64,000 bases of DNA from Cricetomys ansorgei (lineage: Eukaryota > Chordata > Mammalia > Rodentia > Nesomyidae). How positions within the stretch are numbered: the stretch's first letter is position 1; every line of letters begins with the position of its first letter. A model generated the notes under the pieces. It made no database searches. It saw only the letters and a list, made by a program, of their open reading frames with translations, and was not told where the DNA came from. The position numbers and the translations under genes were made by a program. The DNA is taken from contig JAMJFZ010003581.1 in the NCBI GenBank assembly GCA_026225945.1, forward strand, positions 6,964,501 to 7,028,500, read 5' to 3'. This document shows, piece after piece, positions 11,301 to 22,908 of the stretch.

Positions 11301-12902
11301 GGCTGCTCTCTTCTGGATATTATAAGGCAAGGGATACCGATTCTGAAGGAAAATGAGTAAGGCAGAGAAAAGATTGCTGCTTAGACAAAGACAGATCCCC
11401 AGGATATGTTAGATGTGGATTTTTATATTGTGTCAATTTGTGTCTACATAACATCTTGCCCTTAAAACATCTTACAGTGTTTTTATCAGCGACTATAATA
11501 TTCTCTTTACTAGAAGTCTGTAGATTCTCCCAGAACGCAGCTCCAGCCTCTCCTGACAAGATCTTTTCCTCCGTGGATTACCCTTTCTCCCAGCTACTTA
11601 TTCAAACCCTCCATGCTTCCTCCCTGCCCTCTCCAAAGCGGTCACTGTACCCTGCTCTGCAGATGAGTCCTCTCTTTTCTCTGCCTCCGTGTTGCCTTCT
11701 CTGAGTGACAGAATCAGATTCTTCTTGATAAGAACAAGCTATGTAAGGTATATCAGGAAACTCAGGGCTTTGTCTCCAATTCCCCATCCTCTCTCTGCTT
11801 TAGGACCCTTGGAACAGACACCTGAAGCAAAGCGTTGTGTCACACTGTGCCGTGTCCTATCTTGCCATCGATCTATTTCAACAGGTATTTACTGACTAGG
11901 AGATCTTTGCCAGTGAAATTTTATTCTGTTATGTCAGTTATTTTCTGCTATTTATATAGTTTATCTTGGGTAGCATATTCTAAGTGACTAGAGCTTCTAG
12001 TTAGTTTCCATTGGACTTAGTCACACTTAAACTAATGCTAGAGTTTCACAGTGCGTTGTGTTTATGATCCTGCTGCAACCTAGGTGTTTATGGGTGAGTG
12101 CTGATGTATTTTAATATACTTAAAGGCTGAAGTAAAGTTTTTACTGGGTCTTGAATAAAACCTTAGTCTGAGATAGTTTCATTACACTGATAGTTTTCAC
12201 ACATACATCGTCATATATATGTGCATACATAGTTCCACTGAACTCATATGATGACGTGGATGTTTGTAATTATTTCTTTATATTCTTTTCTAAATATATT
12301 ATAGCAGTTCAATTTGCAGAGTAGTCTCAGAAATCAATTTTGATTGTCCTGTCCATAAGTATGCCTCTGTACTAATCATTGGTATCTGTTATTTTTATAA
12401 TTCCATCAGAGCATGAAGCTCCATGGCATGCAAATAGGGTCATATTCTGTGTGTGGAATAAATTTTTACTAATTAAAATTAATCTAGAATTTACCAGAGA
12501 TAAAACATGTATCTTACCAGGTGCCAAGGAAGATAAAGCATGGTAGGTGGTGGTAAGGTAAGCATATACTTTTACTACAAATCATATATTGTTAAGAACT
12601 ACTATAAAGTCTCAGGGAAATGAGAGATAGGTCCATATGAATTCCTGAGTCCCGTTTCACCTGGCCAAACATGACTCATGTGGATTTTGAAGATCCAAGA
12701 GTTCAAAGGAATGGTTATTCAGCTTTCTATCATGATCAGGTAACAAACTGAAAAAAAGTGTTGTTGTCTTTTGTTTCTTTTCTTATATTGGAGTACCCTT
12801 CCATGGTTCATTGAAACTCTATCTTTGGCCTATAGGAAGGGCAGCACGTCATAATGAGAGCAAATGACAGAGCAAATTTGCTCATCATATTATCCAGGAA
12901 GC
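11301..12902. other. Single-copy DNA, no feature seen
   Basis: No recognisable repeat or gene. It is pyrimidine-rich around 11570-11700. It includes an octamer-like atgcaaat at about 12428 and an AT-rich stretch around 12440-12500 with several TAAT cores, none strong enough for a call. Overlapping open frames of 61-88 codons at 11320-11895 occur on both strands and look like chance. Confidence 0.45.
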
Positions 12903-13069
12903 AAGAAACACAGTTTTGTTTTGTTTTTTTTCAAGGTAGGGGTTCTCTGTTGTAACTGGCTGTAGACCAGGCTGGCCTCAGACTCTACAGAGATCCACCT
13001 GCCTCTGCCTCCCAAATGCTGGGATTAAAAGCCTGTGACACTTCTGCCCAGCCAAGAAATGCAGTTTTG
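12903..13069 (-). mobile_element. B1 SINE, antisense, with target-site duplication
   Basis: The T-rich left end at about 12914-12932 is followed by the reverse complement of B1: gtagaccaggctggcctcag, a ccacctgcctctgcctccca box and gggattaaaa. The flanks aagaaacacagttttg (12903-12918) and aagaaatgcagttttg (13054-13069) differ at two of 16 positions and are the target-site duplication. The element body is about 12919-13053. Confidence 0.93.
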
Positions 13070-13088
13070 CAATCCCATTGCAAAACTG
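13062..13088. repeat. Perfect 12-bp inverted repeat with 3-nt loop
   Basis: cagttttgcaat at 13062-13073 is exactly the reverse complement of attgcaaaactg at 13077-13088, separated by ccc. The left arm overlaps the right target-site copy of the neighbouring B1, so the B1 integrated beside (or at) a pre-existing palindrome. No T-run follows, so there is no reason to call a terminator. Confidence 0.9.
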
Positions 13089-13924
13089 GACCAACTAGGA
13101 TCCCCCCAACAGAAATTCCCACTATGCCCTACCTCTTAAAGATGTTGTGATATTCCAATAGTACCTATTAGTTAATTAGGACTTTAATACATAAATCTCT
13201 GTGAGGCATTCAAGATACAGGCTACAACAAGATTACTCCAAGGAGTTTAAATTTAACCTGGAATAAGTGAGTAAGAATCACACTTTTCTCATGTGTGTGT
13301 GTGTGCACACATGTGTCTAGGATAAAGAAATTAATATACATTGACTTCCAGTACATATTAATCATAGTTCTACACAGTTTAAATGTATTATCCCATGAAT
13401 CTTCTAATAAAAATGAAGAGAACTTCATTATTTCAAGTGTAGATAATTTTCCCCAGGTTTCTTTGAATGCTGAGAAAGAATTTAGCATAATTCCTTCTCT
13501 GAAATCATTCAACAATTGAGTATAGATCCAGCAGCTAAATATTGGACTACATGTCCCATGTTTCCATTGTCCAGGTCTTTAGGAGACTTTATAGGCTAAA
13601 TATGTGACTTGCATTTTGGGTCACTAATTTTACAACATACAGTTGCAACTCTATCACTAATAGGGTTCCAAGCAGACACTTGGTGTAATATGTAACCTAG
13701 TAAAGGCACCTAGCATCTGCTAACCAATTATAATATAACAATGACTGATTAAAGTAGTAGATCAGAAAAAAGTCATACGTCTAGAAATTATTCCAAATGA
13801 TATTTACTTTGGACTTTCAATTATTGACTTCATTACATTTTAATGATTATGAGACAGTTATGATATTCATGACAGGCATTCATGCATTGTACAGATAAAT
13901 CCCCATGTATCAGAATAGAGCATT
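13089..13924. other. Single-copy DNA, no feature seen
   Basis: No recognisable repeat except a short GT/CA run at about 13292-13312. Overlapping open frames of 97 codons (minus) and 74 codons (plus) at 13222-13519 are antisense to each other. Neither shows a start context, domain or composition that would support a gene. Confidence 0.45.
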
Positions 13925-14300
13925 ATATTAGTCACTTTTGTCTTTGGGATAAAATATTTGATGAGAAAAATTTAAGGGGGAAGGGGATTATTTTACCCAA
14001 GAGTTGAAGTGAAAATTGTCTATCATGGCAGGAGGGCATGGGTGCAGGAATTTGAGAAGACAGCTGCAAGGAGGTGGCTGGTTAAATTGTATATACAATA
14101 AGGAAACAGAGTTGGGCTCTTAAGGCCTCTCCTCTGTGACTTGCTTTCCCCAGCTACATTATATATCAAGACCAACTCAGAACTGTAAACCAACTGTTTA
14201 AACATATGAACCAATGTGGGCCATTTATTATTCTAAGCATAACTCACACCGTGATTTCTTAGAGGATAGGCATGGCAGACCTTATATGAGAAGAAGACCA
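13925..14300 (+). repeat. Old interspersed repeat of the 'gtgacaaaat' family, diverged copy
   Basis: The head agtcacttttgtctttggga, the gggataaaatatttgatgag segment and the following aagg-ggattatttt box parallel, with heavy divergence, better-preserved copies at about 15296 and 25800. The family is widespread in rodents, but I cannot attach a library name with confidence. Boundaries and the downstream half are uncertain. Confidence 0.4.
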
Positions 14301-15295
14301 TTGACAAGGGCCTCCTAACTGCATTCTAAGCTTTAGTACCATGATGGCCTGGTGGCCCTATTCCTTGTCTGATCCCTGCTAGACTGAGTGTTTCAGAGTT
14401 ACAAGGTACCTGGAAGACACTAGGAGTTCTTTGTCAGTCAGCTTGTCAAAGGCTTGCCCAGGGTTTTGTCTCATCTTTCTTAGATGATGATATAATCTAG
14501 ATCTCTTTAAAACAATCTGTCCCACTCGGCTTTCATCATGATCTGTTGGCTTCTCTGACGTTTCCCTATTCCCTTCTATTTCCTTCTATGCAGGCATTTC
14601 TATTAATAAAACACTTACCTCTTCATTTTGAAATCTGCCTCTTAAAGGACCTAGATCAACAGAGCTATATCAATATCCCACATCACAGAGATGCATGAAT
14701 ACAGCTATTCATCTCATCAGATATCTAAAATGTGAGAAATAGAATAAATACAAAGCTTATGTGAAAAATTATTAGTGACTATGAGGAAGTTCACACAAAG
14801 ATACACTAGCTGATATCTAAAAGTCAACCTTATATTTTTCCCTTTGGCTTTAATGTGATTGCTTGTTTAAAATGTGCATGACTAAAGTTTTTTTTGTGTG
14901 AGAAAATGAAAAATGTGTATGATTTTATGGCCATAAAAATTGTCTTATGTTTGAATATAACTTCTTAGCTTTGGACTTACATATGTGTGTGTGTTATGGA
15001 ATTGCATGCTTATTCCTTCATTACCTGATTATTTGTTTAATCCATGTTTTCCACATATTTGGAGATTTTGAATATTTTTCAAGGGTTACATATCATAATA
15101 TCACCACATCTAATATACATTTTCCCAAGTAATTTAAGACTTTTCCAGTATTACTCTTTATCATTGTTCTATACATTACACTATGGTCTCTCTGAAAATA
15201 TTTTGGTTAATATTGAAAGTTAAGTGGGACATAAATTCCCAAGAGCGAGCTTATATGGCAGAAGGAGTTGATAATCTTTATTACTGATTGTAATG
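14301..15295. other. Mostly unassigned DNA, possible old LTR end
   Basis: Around 14590-14665 a ttaataaaacactt signal is followed by gcctcttaaaggacctag, which has the flavour of an old ERVL or MaLR 3' end. This is too weak to call separately. The remainder is AT-rich single-copy sequence with no gene. Confidence 0.3.
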
Positions 15296-15625
15296 ATCAT
15301 GTGTTAGCTTTCCATTGTTATGACAAAATGCCTCACATAAGCAACTTTAAAGGGTAGAAGATTTACTTGGTTCATGGTTTCAGAGGTTTCTGTCAGTCAT
15401 GGTGGGAATGGTATGGTGGAGTGACTCCCATGTTGAACAGAAAGCAGAGAGAGACAAAGGCACTGGGCGCCAGATATAACCTCCAGCTTGGCCCCTATCT
15501 CTGGAAGCTTCCACCACCTCTCCGAATAGCACTACTATCTGGTGACCAAGTGTGCAATTTACAGGATAATAGTTCACATTTGGTCATAATGTTTGTGTTT
15601 GTTTCTTTTGAAAGGATGGCATCAT
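15296..15625 (+). repeat. Interspersed repeat of the 'gtgacaaaat' family
   Basis: A head of ttccattgttatgacaaaat leads to ggtagaagatttacttggtt, catggtttcagaggtttctg and then cagtcatggtgggaatggta. This is a recurrent rodent/mammalian repeat layout, also visible at 25800-26165 and, in a related form, at 42285-42668. The name is not assigned. The open frames on both strands here (15367-15636, 15380-15577) are repeat-derived. Confidence 0.6.
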
Positions 15626-15716
15626 GTCTCCTATAGGAAGAAAGCATTCTAAGTTTGGTATGTTAAAAATAACTGTAGCATTCATTAACTTGCACATCTT
15701 CTGTTATTAACATGAA

Positions 15717-15840
15717 CAAGCTAGATGTGGTGGTACATGCCTGAAGTCCCAGTTATTTGAGAGGCTGAGGTGAGAGACCAGCCTGGGAAGCATAGTGAGA
15801 CCCAGATTCAAACATAAAAAGAAATAAATTAAAAAAAAAT
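15717..15840 (+). mobile_element. Old B1/proto-B1 SINE, sense
   Basis: The motif order agatgtggtggtacatgcct, a gtcccagttatttgagaggc box, gaccagcctggg and agtgagaccc, ending in an A-rich tail, matches a 7SL-derived monomer. It lacks the sequence between the gctgagg box and gaccagcc that young B1 copies carry, so it fits an early B1/PB1 type. Confidence 0.8.
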
Positions 15841-16465
15841 ATCAGTGGTAGAGATGTTTAATGAACATGTATTTTTAAAGCTAAAGTATTATAGTTAATT
15901 GAGACAAAGAACTTAAAGTGGATTTGAATATTACAGTTAATTTCTTTGTTGCCTGAGCAAGAATGAAGAATACCTGCTTTGTTTGTTTAGCTCTACATAC
16001 CTCTTCTCTTTTCAGGTCCACAACACCAAGATGAAGGGTTCACATTGAGACATCAGCCTTATTTTATATCATCAGGTAAAACATATTTAGGATCACTTAC
16101 TTAGCATCATTTTATAACAAGGAAATAACAAGAAACATCAGACCACTGCTTAAAGATTATAGCATCTCCTTCTTTCTCATGCATAATTTACATTTTCAGG
16201 ATAAAAACATCTTTGAAAGCAGTTCAGGCAAGATAAGATTCTCTTGTCTTGAACCTTCCTTCTCCAGGCACATAATTCCTACTCCTAGAGCCAATAGGTC
16301 ACCAATTCTGGGATTTGAGAAATAATTCTCACCATCTTTACTATTTAGAACAGAATGAAGGAAAGGGCTACTTTGAAATATTCTTTTGGAAAATACTACA
16401 AGGAATCTAGCTGAGTATTTTTTTTTTTTAATTACCAAAGTTTGTCCTGCTGTAGAAATTGCTTC
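15841..16465. other. Single-copy DNA, no feature seen
   Basis: No gene or transposon recognised. A poly-T run lies near 16420-16430. Confidence 0.45.
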
Positions 16466-16697
16466 TAGGGGTGCTGGGGGCTTGACTCAGTGGTTAAGAG
16501 CAATTATTGCATTTGCAGAGACCCAGAATTTGATTTCCAACACTCACATTGTAGCTCCCAACCATCTATAACTCCAGTTTCAGGGAACCTAGCATCTTCT
16601 TCTGACCTCTGCAGGCACTAGGCACACATGTGGTTCACATAATACATGTAGGCAAAAGACCCATACACATGAAAATAAAGAAATGAATCTTTAAAAA
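16466..16697 (+). mobile_element. B2/B3-type SINE, sense
   Basis: The tRNA-derived head includes gactcagtggttaagagc, then agaatttgatttccaacact (B-box region), ccagtttcagggaacctagc, cttctgacctctgcaggcac, and an aaaataaagaaatg tail. The order and spacing are those of the rodent B2/B3 SINE family. No perfect target-site duplication is evident. Confidence 0.9.
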
Positions 16698-16784
16698 CTT
16701 ACTTCTAAAGTAAATTTACCTAACTACCTGTTGTATTAATGAAGGAACTGAAATATTTCTCCCCCAAATCAAGTAACCTTTAAG

Positions 16785-17339
16785 GTATGTCAGTAAGGAT
16801 CCTTAATAAGGGGGATAGGGAACCTGAACAGGCCATCTCTTGTAAGGCTTCCAGTAGTGGGACTGGGACACCATCCCAGCCACAAAACCTTCAATCTATG
16901 GCTTATCCTGCTAGCAGGATCCACTGGGAGAATGGAAAGGTAGAATCCTATGCTGAGGGAGGGAACCCATGCCTGACACAGCAGGGCTGGCTGGGAAACT
17001 AGACTGTATAGCTTGGAGATGATTTTTAATAATATTCTGCTCTGCTCATAGATAAGTGCCTAGCCAAATCTTCATTAGCGAGGCTTCTTCCAGTAGCTGA
17101 TGTGAGCAGAAACAGAGACCCAGGGCCAAACACCCTGCAGAGCTCGGGAACCCTGCAGAAGAAGGGGAAGAGGAATTGGGGGGAACAGAAGGGCCAAGGA
17201 CACCAGGAGAACAATCCCCATGGGGTCAACTGACCAGCACTCTTAAGGTCTCACAGAGATTGAAGCAGCAGACACAGAACCCACACAATTCCCCTCATAT
17301 ATCTTATGATTTTCTGTTTTTGTAAAACTCCTACGAGTT

Positions 17340-17386
<47 letters not shown>

Positions 17387-17510
17387 TTGGGGGAGTCTTT
17401 TACCCTATTATTTGCTCTTGGGACCCTTTTCCTCCTCCTGGGTTGCCTCATCCAGCCTTTATGTAGGGGATCATGTCCAGTCTTATTCCATTTTGTTATG
17501 CCTTGTTTGA
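16785..17510 (+). mobile_element. Lx-type L1 3' UTR, sense, 3'-truncated
   Basis: The tract follows the known order of the rodent L1 (Lx) 3' UTR: the ccagccacaaaaccttcaat box, aggcttcttccagtagctga, cagagacccagggccaaaca, ggtctcacagagattgaagc, a ttgggacccttttcctcctc box, and ttgttatgccttgtttga at the end. The usual G/A-rich tract and polyA signal are missing, and the match stops where the purine-biased region begins. A (TG)n array sits inside at 17339-17384. Open frames here (16787-17002, 17026-17229, 17251-17451) are chance frames in the UTR. Confidence 0.88.
17339..17384. repeat. (TG)n microsatellite inside the L1 3' UTR
   Basis: An uninterrupted TG run of about 46 bp embedded in the L1 UTR. 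Confidence 0.97.
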
Positions 17511-18230
17511 GACGGGAAGCAGAGCTCAGAAATAGTCAGGCAGGAAGTGATATCTAAGATGAATCATAGTGAAGGGCAGGTAAAGTAACAAATCAGAGGA
17601 AGAGTGAGTCAGAGTGAGGATAAGAATAACTCTCAGGATAGAAAAGCAGGCTCCCAGCTCAAAGAATCAGAGGACAAGACACAAAGACAATGCAGCAGTC
17701 AGACTGAGGCAGTCTGAGGATAAACCAGAGAAATAAAGAGGCTGACTCAGGAGATATGGGTCAGTGAGAACTCACAGAGACACAGAAGCAGTCTGAAGAG
17801 TATGAGGCAGAGACACAGAGGCAGCTTGACAGAACTCATTAACAGGTAGGAAGAGTGAATCTGTTTGAAGCAGTTCAGCCTGAGGCAGTGGGGATTCAGG
17901 CAGAATCTGCCAAGGTCAGAAGAGTCTAGTCAGAAACAGTCAGCTGGCTCAGAAGATCAGTTTGAACCAGTCAGCTTGGAGAAGAGATTGAGACAGAACA
18001 GTGAGTTGAGTTGAACCAGAAGAGTCAGTCGAGTTTAACACAACTCTGAGTTCAGAAGGAGCTAGTCAGAGTGGCTCAGTCAGCAATAAGTCTCAGAGTC
18101 TTAAGACAAGATTGTATGGAGGCTGAGGCTGAAGTCTTCTAGATCTGAGCTGGCATCCTGAAGATTAGATCGTACAGAGGCCAAAACACTCCAGGACTCC
18201 AGGACTAGGACTGGGATTAAATGAGAAGTT
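17511..18230. repeat. Purine-skewed degenerate repeat tract, family unknown
   Basis: About 700 bp strongly biased to A and G on the plus strand, in which the pentamer gtcag recurs at least a dozen times in contexts such as cagtcagactgagg, agtcagtcgag and ctcagtcagca. Spacing is irregular, so this is not a clean tandem array. It abuts the truncated L1 3' UTR exactly where that element's own polypurine tract should begin. It may be an ERV/LTR-derived sequence or a decayed satellite. I do not recognise the family. Confidence 0.6.
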
Positions 18231-19369
18231 CCTCAGTTTTAGAAAAATATGATGAAACTTCTCCTTTACATATATTAGAAAACAATTCATGATAAAAAGC
18301 TAATATTGAACAAGGTAGACTTATTTATCTATGGCCTGCTGTGATGTTTTGATTTGATGAAATTTTCTAAGAATATTTTGACTTTTGGTATTATACCTAG
18401 TTGTATGAAATTTTTATATTCTGAGTTTTACTGCCAGCTTCAGTCAATTTATTGGAATTTCTTATTACTTACTGAGTGGATTTTTATCCATTCAAAAACT
18501 ATACAGTGTCTATAAAGGTGCCTTTAAATGTTAGTCATCACCTTAAGTCCATTCCCTTCTTGATTGTGAAGTCATACTTACCATTTATACGCCTATTAAA
18601 ACAACATCACACTCTCATTACTAAATTCTATGTTAGTTATCAGGAGAAAAAATGTTCAGTGACTTACTGGTGGAAAAGTAACACATACATGTTTATCTGT
18701 GGTTATCAGAAATTCAATAGTAGCTTTGCTTGGTGATCAATCACTAGGCTGTAGTTAAACTGTTAGCCAGGAAAGAAGTGATCTAAAGCTCCATTGGGAG
18801 GAATCACTTTCAAACTCAGTTGAATTTTGTCAGATGTCATATACTGGTTGCCTTTGGTAGCCAAGTTAGTCCTTTGCCACAATGATTTCAGTAGGCTCTT
18901 CACATTATGTACGGTTGACTTTCTCCAAATGAGGATTGTAACAGCGAAAGAATATAACACAGAGCCTTTAAATGGAGACTGTAGGCTAACATCAATGATG
19001 GCATCTCTCTACTTCAAACATAGCCCATATTTCAGAGATAGAACTCCATAGGAGCATGAATAACAACATGGCAGCAGCCATCAGGAGTGTCAAGATGAGA
19101 GAAGAATAAAATTAAAAACAAATATGCAAAAAATGAAACGAAAGAAATCTGAAGTTGGTGGGGAGCATTGGTGGCTGAAGAACAAAAAAGCTGAGTCTGA
19201 CTCCAGAGTCTCAACTTTCCGTGAATCTACAATGTGATTATCACAAGTATATTGTGTATTGGGACAGCAGGTTATTGGTTGGAAAAATATGAATGTATTA
19301 GTCATAGCTTCCTTGGAGATTTCTTTTGGGGAGATTTTAAAAAATTACACCCACAAGAATTTTTTATAC
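18231..19369. other. Single-copy DNA, no feature seen
   Basis: No recognisable repeat or gene. Overlapping open frames of 60-86 codons on both strands (18476-19305) show no protein-like features. Confidence 0.4.
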
Positions 19370-20345
19370 CAAATCTTGACCTTTCTTCCAGCTTTTCCAC
19401 ATGCCACCTCCTTTTCTGCCTACCAAAATTTCTTTTACTCTCTTTAATTTTTACTCATCAGGTCCAATTTGTGCTGGTCCTATGTTCACAATAGTGTGAA
19501 CTTCCACTGGAGTGTGGTAATACTCTTAAATAAAATTGACTTTCCTGGTAGCTATCAATTGCCATGGCCTCCCATAGAGGCGGGACTTCATGTCCACCTC
19601 CCTGCTCCAAGCTGGGATTTGGTTTGACTTGAAGTTGCGTTGGGTTTATGCATGTTGTCATAACTATTTAAGTTCATATGTCTTGTTCATTTACCACATA
19701 TCAGGCTCTTACCATTTTTTCTACACCCTACTCTCATTCACAATAAGCTATGTACTTTTGGAGGAAGGGTGAAGTATCAATGTTCCATTTAGAGCTGAGC
19801 ATTCCATGGTCTCTTATTCTTTGAACTTTGTGTTGTTGTGAGTCTCTGTGCTAATCACCATCGCCTGCAAATAGAAGCTTCTCTAATTAAGACTGAGAGA
19901 TGCAATAATTTATGCAATATTCCATTAGGATCCAGTTTAATGCTAGGTCCATTAAGCAGGATAATAGTATTAGATTCTCCAGCAGGACCTATGACCTGTC
20001 TAGACATGGGTTCTTGGCCCAACAATGGTGACAAATATGGGTTTCATCTTGTGGAGTGGTAGCTAAATCTGGTCAGAAAGTGATTGGTTGTGCCCATGAT
20101 GTTCGAGACAGTGCTGCACAATGTTTACCAGGATGTTTTTACTCCCAGTGTTCACAGGTAGATAAGGCTAATGATTGCTTTTCTCCTCCAGTAGCATGCC
20201 CATCACCTTCTAGCACTATGAAAGCTAACTGGCAGGGTTGAAGTGCTCTGGTCAGTACCAGCTCAACATCTCCACATTCTGTGACCTAAGTATGTGGTGT
20301 CTTCAGCAATAGAGAGACCTCTTTTATTGTGAAATGTAATTGTAG
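19370..20345 (+). repeat. Long rodent interspersed repeat, copy 1
   Basis: I recognise the motif chain from rodent genomes: a tgccatggcctccca/ttcatgtccacctccctgct stretch, atttagagctgagcattcca, ttgtgagtctctgtgctaat, gcttctctaattaagactga, tgacctgtctagacatgggt, gcccatcaccttctagcact and aagtatgtggtgtcttcagc. Copies 2 and 3 occur at 54480-55415 and 59935-60725. The family is long (about 1 kb or more) and old. I am not sure whether library annotation places it in an L1 (Lx-like) or another class. It carries no intact protein frame. Confidence 0.65.
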
Positions 20346-20648
20346 AGAATTTCAGAATGGTTTCTGTTGTTTATTTTAGTTAACATTTATTGGTTAGATT
20401 TCAGATATCAAACTTCTAGAGACTGTGGCATTCCCATCGTTAAAAAAATAAAAGCAAAAACAAGAAATGAGAACTAAAAAAATGTTTACCGTTCCTACTC
20501 ATGGTTAAGATTAGAAGCACAAAGAAAGAAAGGACACAGTTTCATAAAATTCTTCCAGAAAGGGCGGGGGCAAAACATCAACTCACCAACCAGCCAACAA
20601 ACCATGCATAGTGGATGTCAGTATGGAATCTTAACTGACTCCTAACTG
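20346..20648. other. Single-copy DNA, no feature seen
   Basis: No recognisable feature apart from A-rich patches. It may include a tail of the preceding repeat. Confidence 0.4.
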
Positions 20649-20705
20649 CTCAAAGGAGTTGGATAATATCTCAAAGGAGCTGGATGTACAGTTGAGCTGT
20701 ACATC
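20649..20705. repeat. Short direct repeat followed by perfect 9-bp inverted repeat
   Basis: ctcaaaggagttggat (20649-20664) and ctcaaaggagctggat (20670-20685) differ at one base. The second overlaps the left arm of a palindrome, gatgtacag (20683-20691) and ctgtacatc (20697-20705), with a ttgag loop. Confidence 0.85.
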
Positions 20706-20934
20706 TATAATTGTGTAATGTGCAACAGATCTCTGCATGTAGTAAGCAGTCAAGGAGCCTCAAGTGGTTTAAAACTGTTTTATCTTTTCAGCATTCATAC
20801 TCATTCCTTGTGTCAACATTTTTCCTTGTCGGGTACCAACACTGTGGATGGATCTGTAGAAAAAAATATAGAATAAGTTTGAGAACAGAGTGATCTCTGT
20901 TACCCAAAGCCACAAACTAAGGAAAGAAGGAGAG

Positions 20935-21165
20935 GGGTGTTGGTAAGATGGCTCAGCTGGTGAAAGGGCTTAAAGCTATGCAAGCCTGTTAACCAGAGTT
21001 CTATCCATAAATTACATGGTAGAAGGAAAGAACCAAGTAAGAAGAGCTGTCCTCTTGCCTACATGCTAAAGCCATGATATGCTTGCAGACCCAAACACAG
21101 TATGTCAACACTATGTGCACATGCATACACACACACACACAAGTGCACATGTAAGTAAAATTATA
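20935..21165 (+). mobile_element. B3-type SINE, sense
   Basis: The head reads ggtaagatggctcagctggt, then ttaaccagagttctatccat (diverged B-box region), acatggtagaaggaaagaac and a CA-rich tail (21127-21142). This is the order of the B3/B3A group of tRNA-derived rodent SINEs. Confidence 0.82.
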
Positions 21166-22720
21166 CTACGCTATACTATACTTACTATACTACACTAAAA
21201 ATGTTGGTTCCCAGGGAAGAGGCCACAGGATGCAAATTCTTTATACCCCACTGCTAGGACTACGCTTGCCTTTCCACATGCTCTACTCTTCCTGTTTACT
21301 CCACTTATTTTGCATTTAGGTTTCTATCAAGACAACATTCCTGGTCCCAGGAAAGGAAGAAAGTCATTCTACCTCTTTTCCTATTGTTGTCCTTTGATAC
21401 TGACTATTAGGACTTGGTAGGCTGTATTCTGCCTTATCTGCTTTAAAGGCAGATTAAAAAAGATGTTCACACATCATTGAGAGCTGTAAAGAGAGAAATA
21501 TGGTGGGATGGAGTCCATGTTATGTACACATATATATAATGCTAAGGTAATACACAAAAGGACCATGTGAGAGAAGAGACAAGTCAAATTCTTTGCCCCC
21601 TTCAGGTCCAATCTTCAATTCTCTTTTACATTGTGTATTTGGAAGCCAAGACAAAATTCTACAGACTTCATAGCAAACTTTTTTGGCTTCTTGCTGAAGT
21701 TCGCTCAGTGGTAAGTACCAGGAGGAAGCAAGGTTCCATTTCCCTCCTTTCTATTATGCTATAAAATAGTTTGCTCTTGGCTACATTCCTTACTATCTTC
21801 TTGGGTCTTTGGGGCCTTTGCTAAAACCAAACCATCCTTGGAGTTCCGGAATGGCTCCCACTATCACAGCCAAGAGGAAGGGAATGGCCAGTTTCCCAAC
21901 GTGATTTTCTTTGGAGAACTTCAGCATCCTTTCTGATTTCCTTAACTCTACTGTTGTAAATAGCTCTTGAGAGAGAGCTATCCAGTCTCCTTAATGGCTC
22001 CTTCTGAACATGCCATCTCCTTCCTGCTGAGTCTTTGACTCTACAATGACTGAATAAATGAAAGAATGAATCACCACACAAAAGCAACTCAACTGGGATT
22101 GCTCATTTAGAATGGACGGGTTTCTCTGCCAGACATGACTATAGCTAAGGTTATTTCTAAGAAGAATTGGGGTGTCTTTATAGAAAGGCATGGAATCTGT
22201 GCAGTTTTATACTTACTTGTTAAATGGATTACTTCCTTCCTTTCTTTGCCTTTATAAGTTGTTTCAAAAAGAGGGAGAGATTAATTTAAAACAAAGGGAG
22301 TCAGCAATACACACCTCTTCCTGGAAGAGCTGCCAGATTTAGCCAAAAGACAGAAAACAAGAAACCAGGATGATCTCTTTGATTTGAATTTCAGATGAAT
22401 GAAAAATGAATATGGACCATATGCTCACTATGCTTTATCTGGCAATATTACCTGTGAGGTCTTTTGCTACATGCTTATTCATTGGTGAATTTAGGTGTCA
22501 CGGAAAATAGAAGTCCTTGAAAAAAAAAAAATCTACTGACAAAGGGTTGCCAGAGGCAGAATGTGTCAGAAATCACTGTGTCCCTGAGGGGGTTGCACAC
22601 TCTGACTGTGGCCTGCTTATCATTGAAATGCATCTATGCATGTGTGGGTCAGTTCCTCTAGGCAAAGTCTGCCAAAGAATCTGAGAAGGAAAGGTGAGCA
22701 ATGCTTGGTTCCGATGTGAA
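21166..22720. other. Single-copy DNA, no feature seen
   Basis: No recognisable gene or transposon. An actat-rich run at about 21165-21195 is a small local repeat. Overlapping minus-strand frames of 88 and 66 codons (21821-22191) lack protein-like character. Confidence 0.45.
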
Positions 22721-22721
22721 A

Positions 22722-22908
22722 ATGTTCAGATTCGAGCTCTGCAAGGGGCGGAACAGTAATGAGGCCTTTGACACTTGCTTGCCCCCTCCCCCAGTCCTAA
22801 AATTCCTTAACTGCTCCCCACTAAGGAATAATGATTAACCATTGTGTATGTTTGTTAGGATTAAAGTCGATGGGTGTTAAGTGCTTTGCACAATGATTGG
22901 AATACACA
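22722..22908 (+). mobile_element. MIR SINE relic, sense
   Basis: The right half matches the MIR 3' region: gttaggattaaag, then a gttaagtgctttgcacaatg box corresponding to the family's aagcgcttagcacagtgcc, and a terminal ttggaataca. The left half (ttcagattcgagctctgc, then cttgacac) fits the tRNA-like part with divergence. Confidence 0.75.

Noticed and set aside
13062..13088. Intrinsic transcription terminator
   Set aside because: A stem-loop without a following T-run, in a eukaryotic context; it is just a palindrome.
14590..14665. LTR-like 3' end with AATAAA and a 'gacctag' word
   Set aside because: No 5' end, no duplication and poor overall match; noted only in the tract description.
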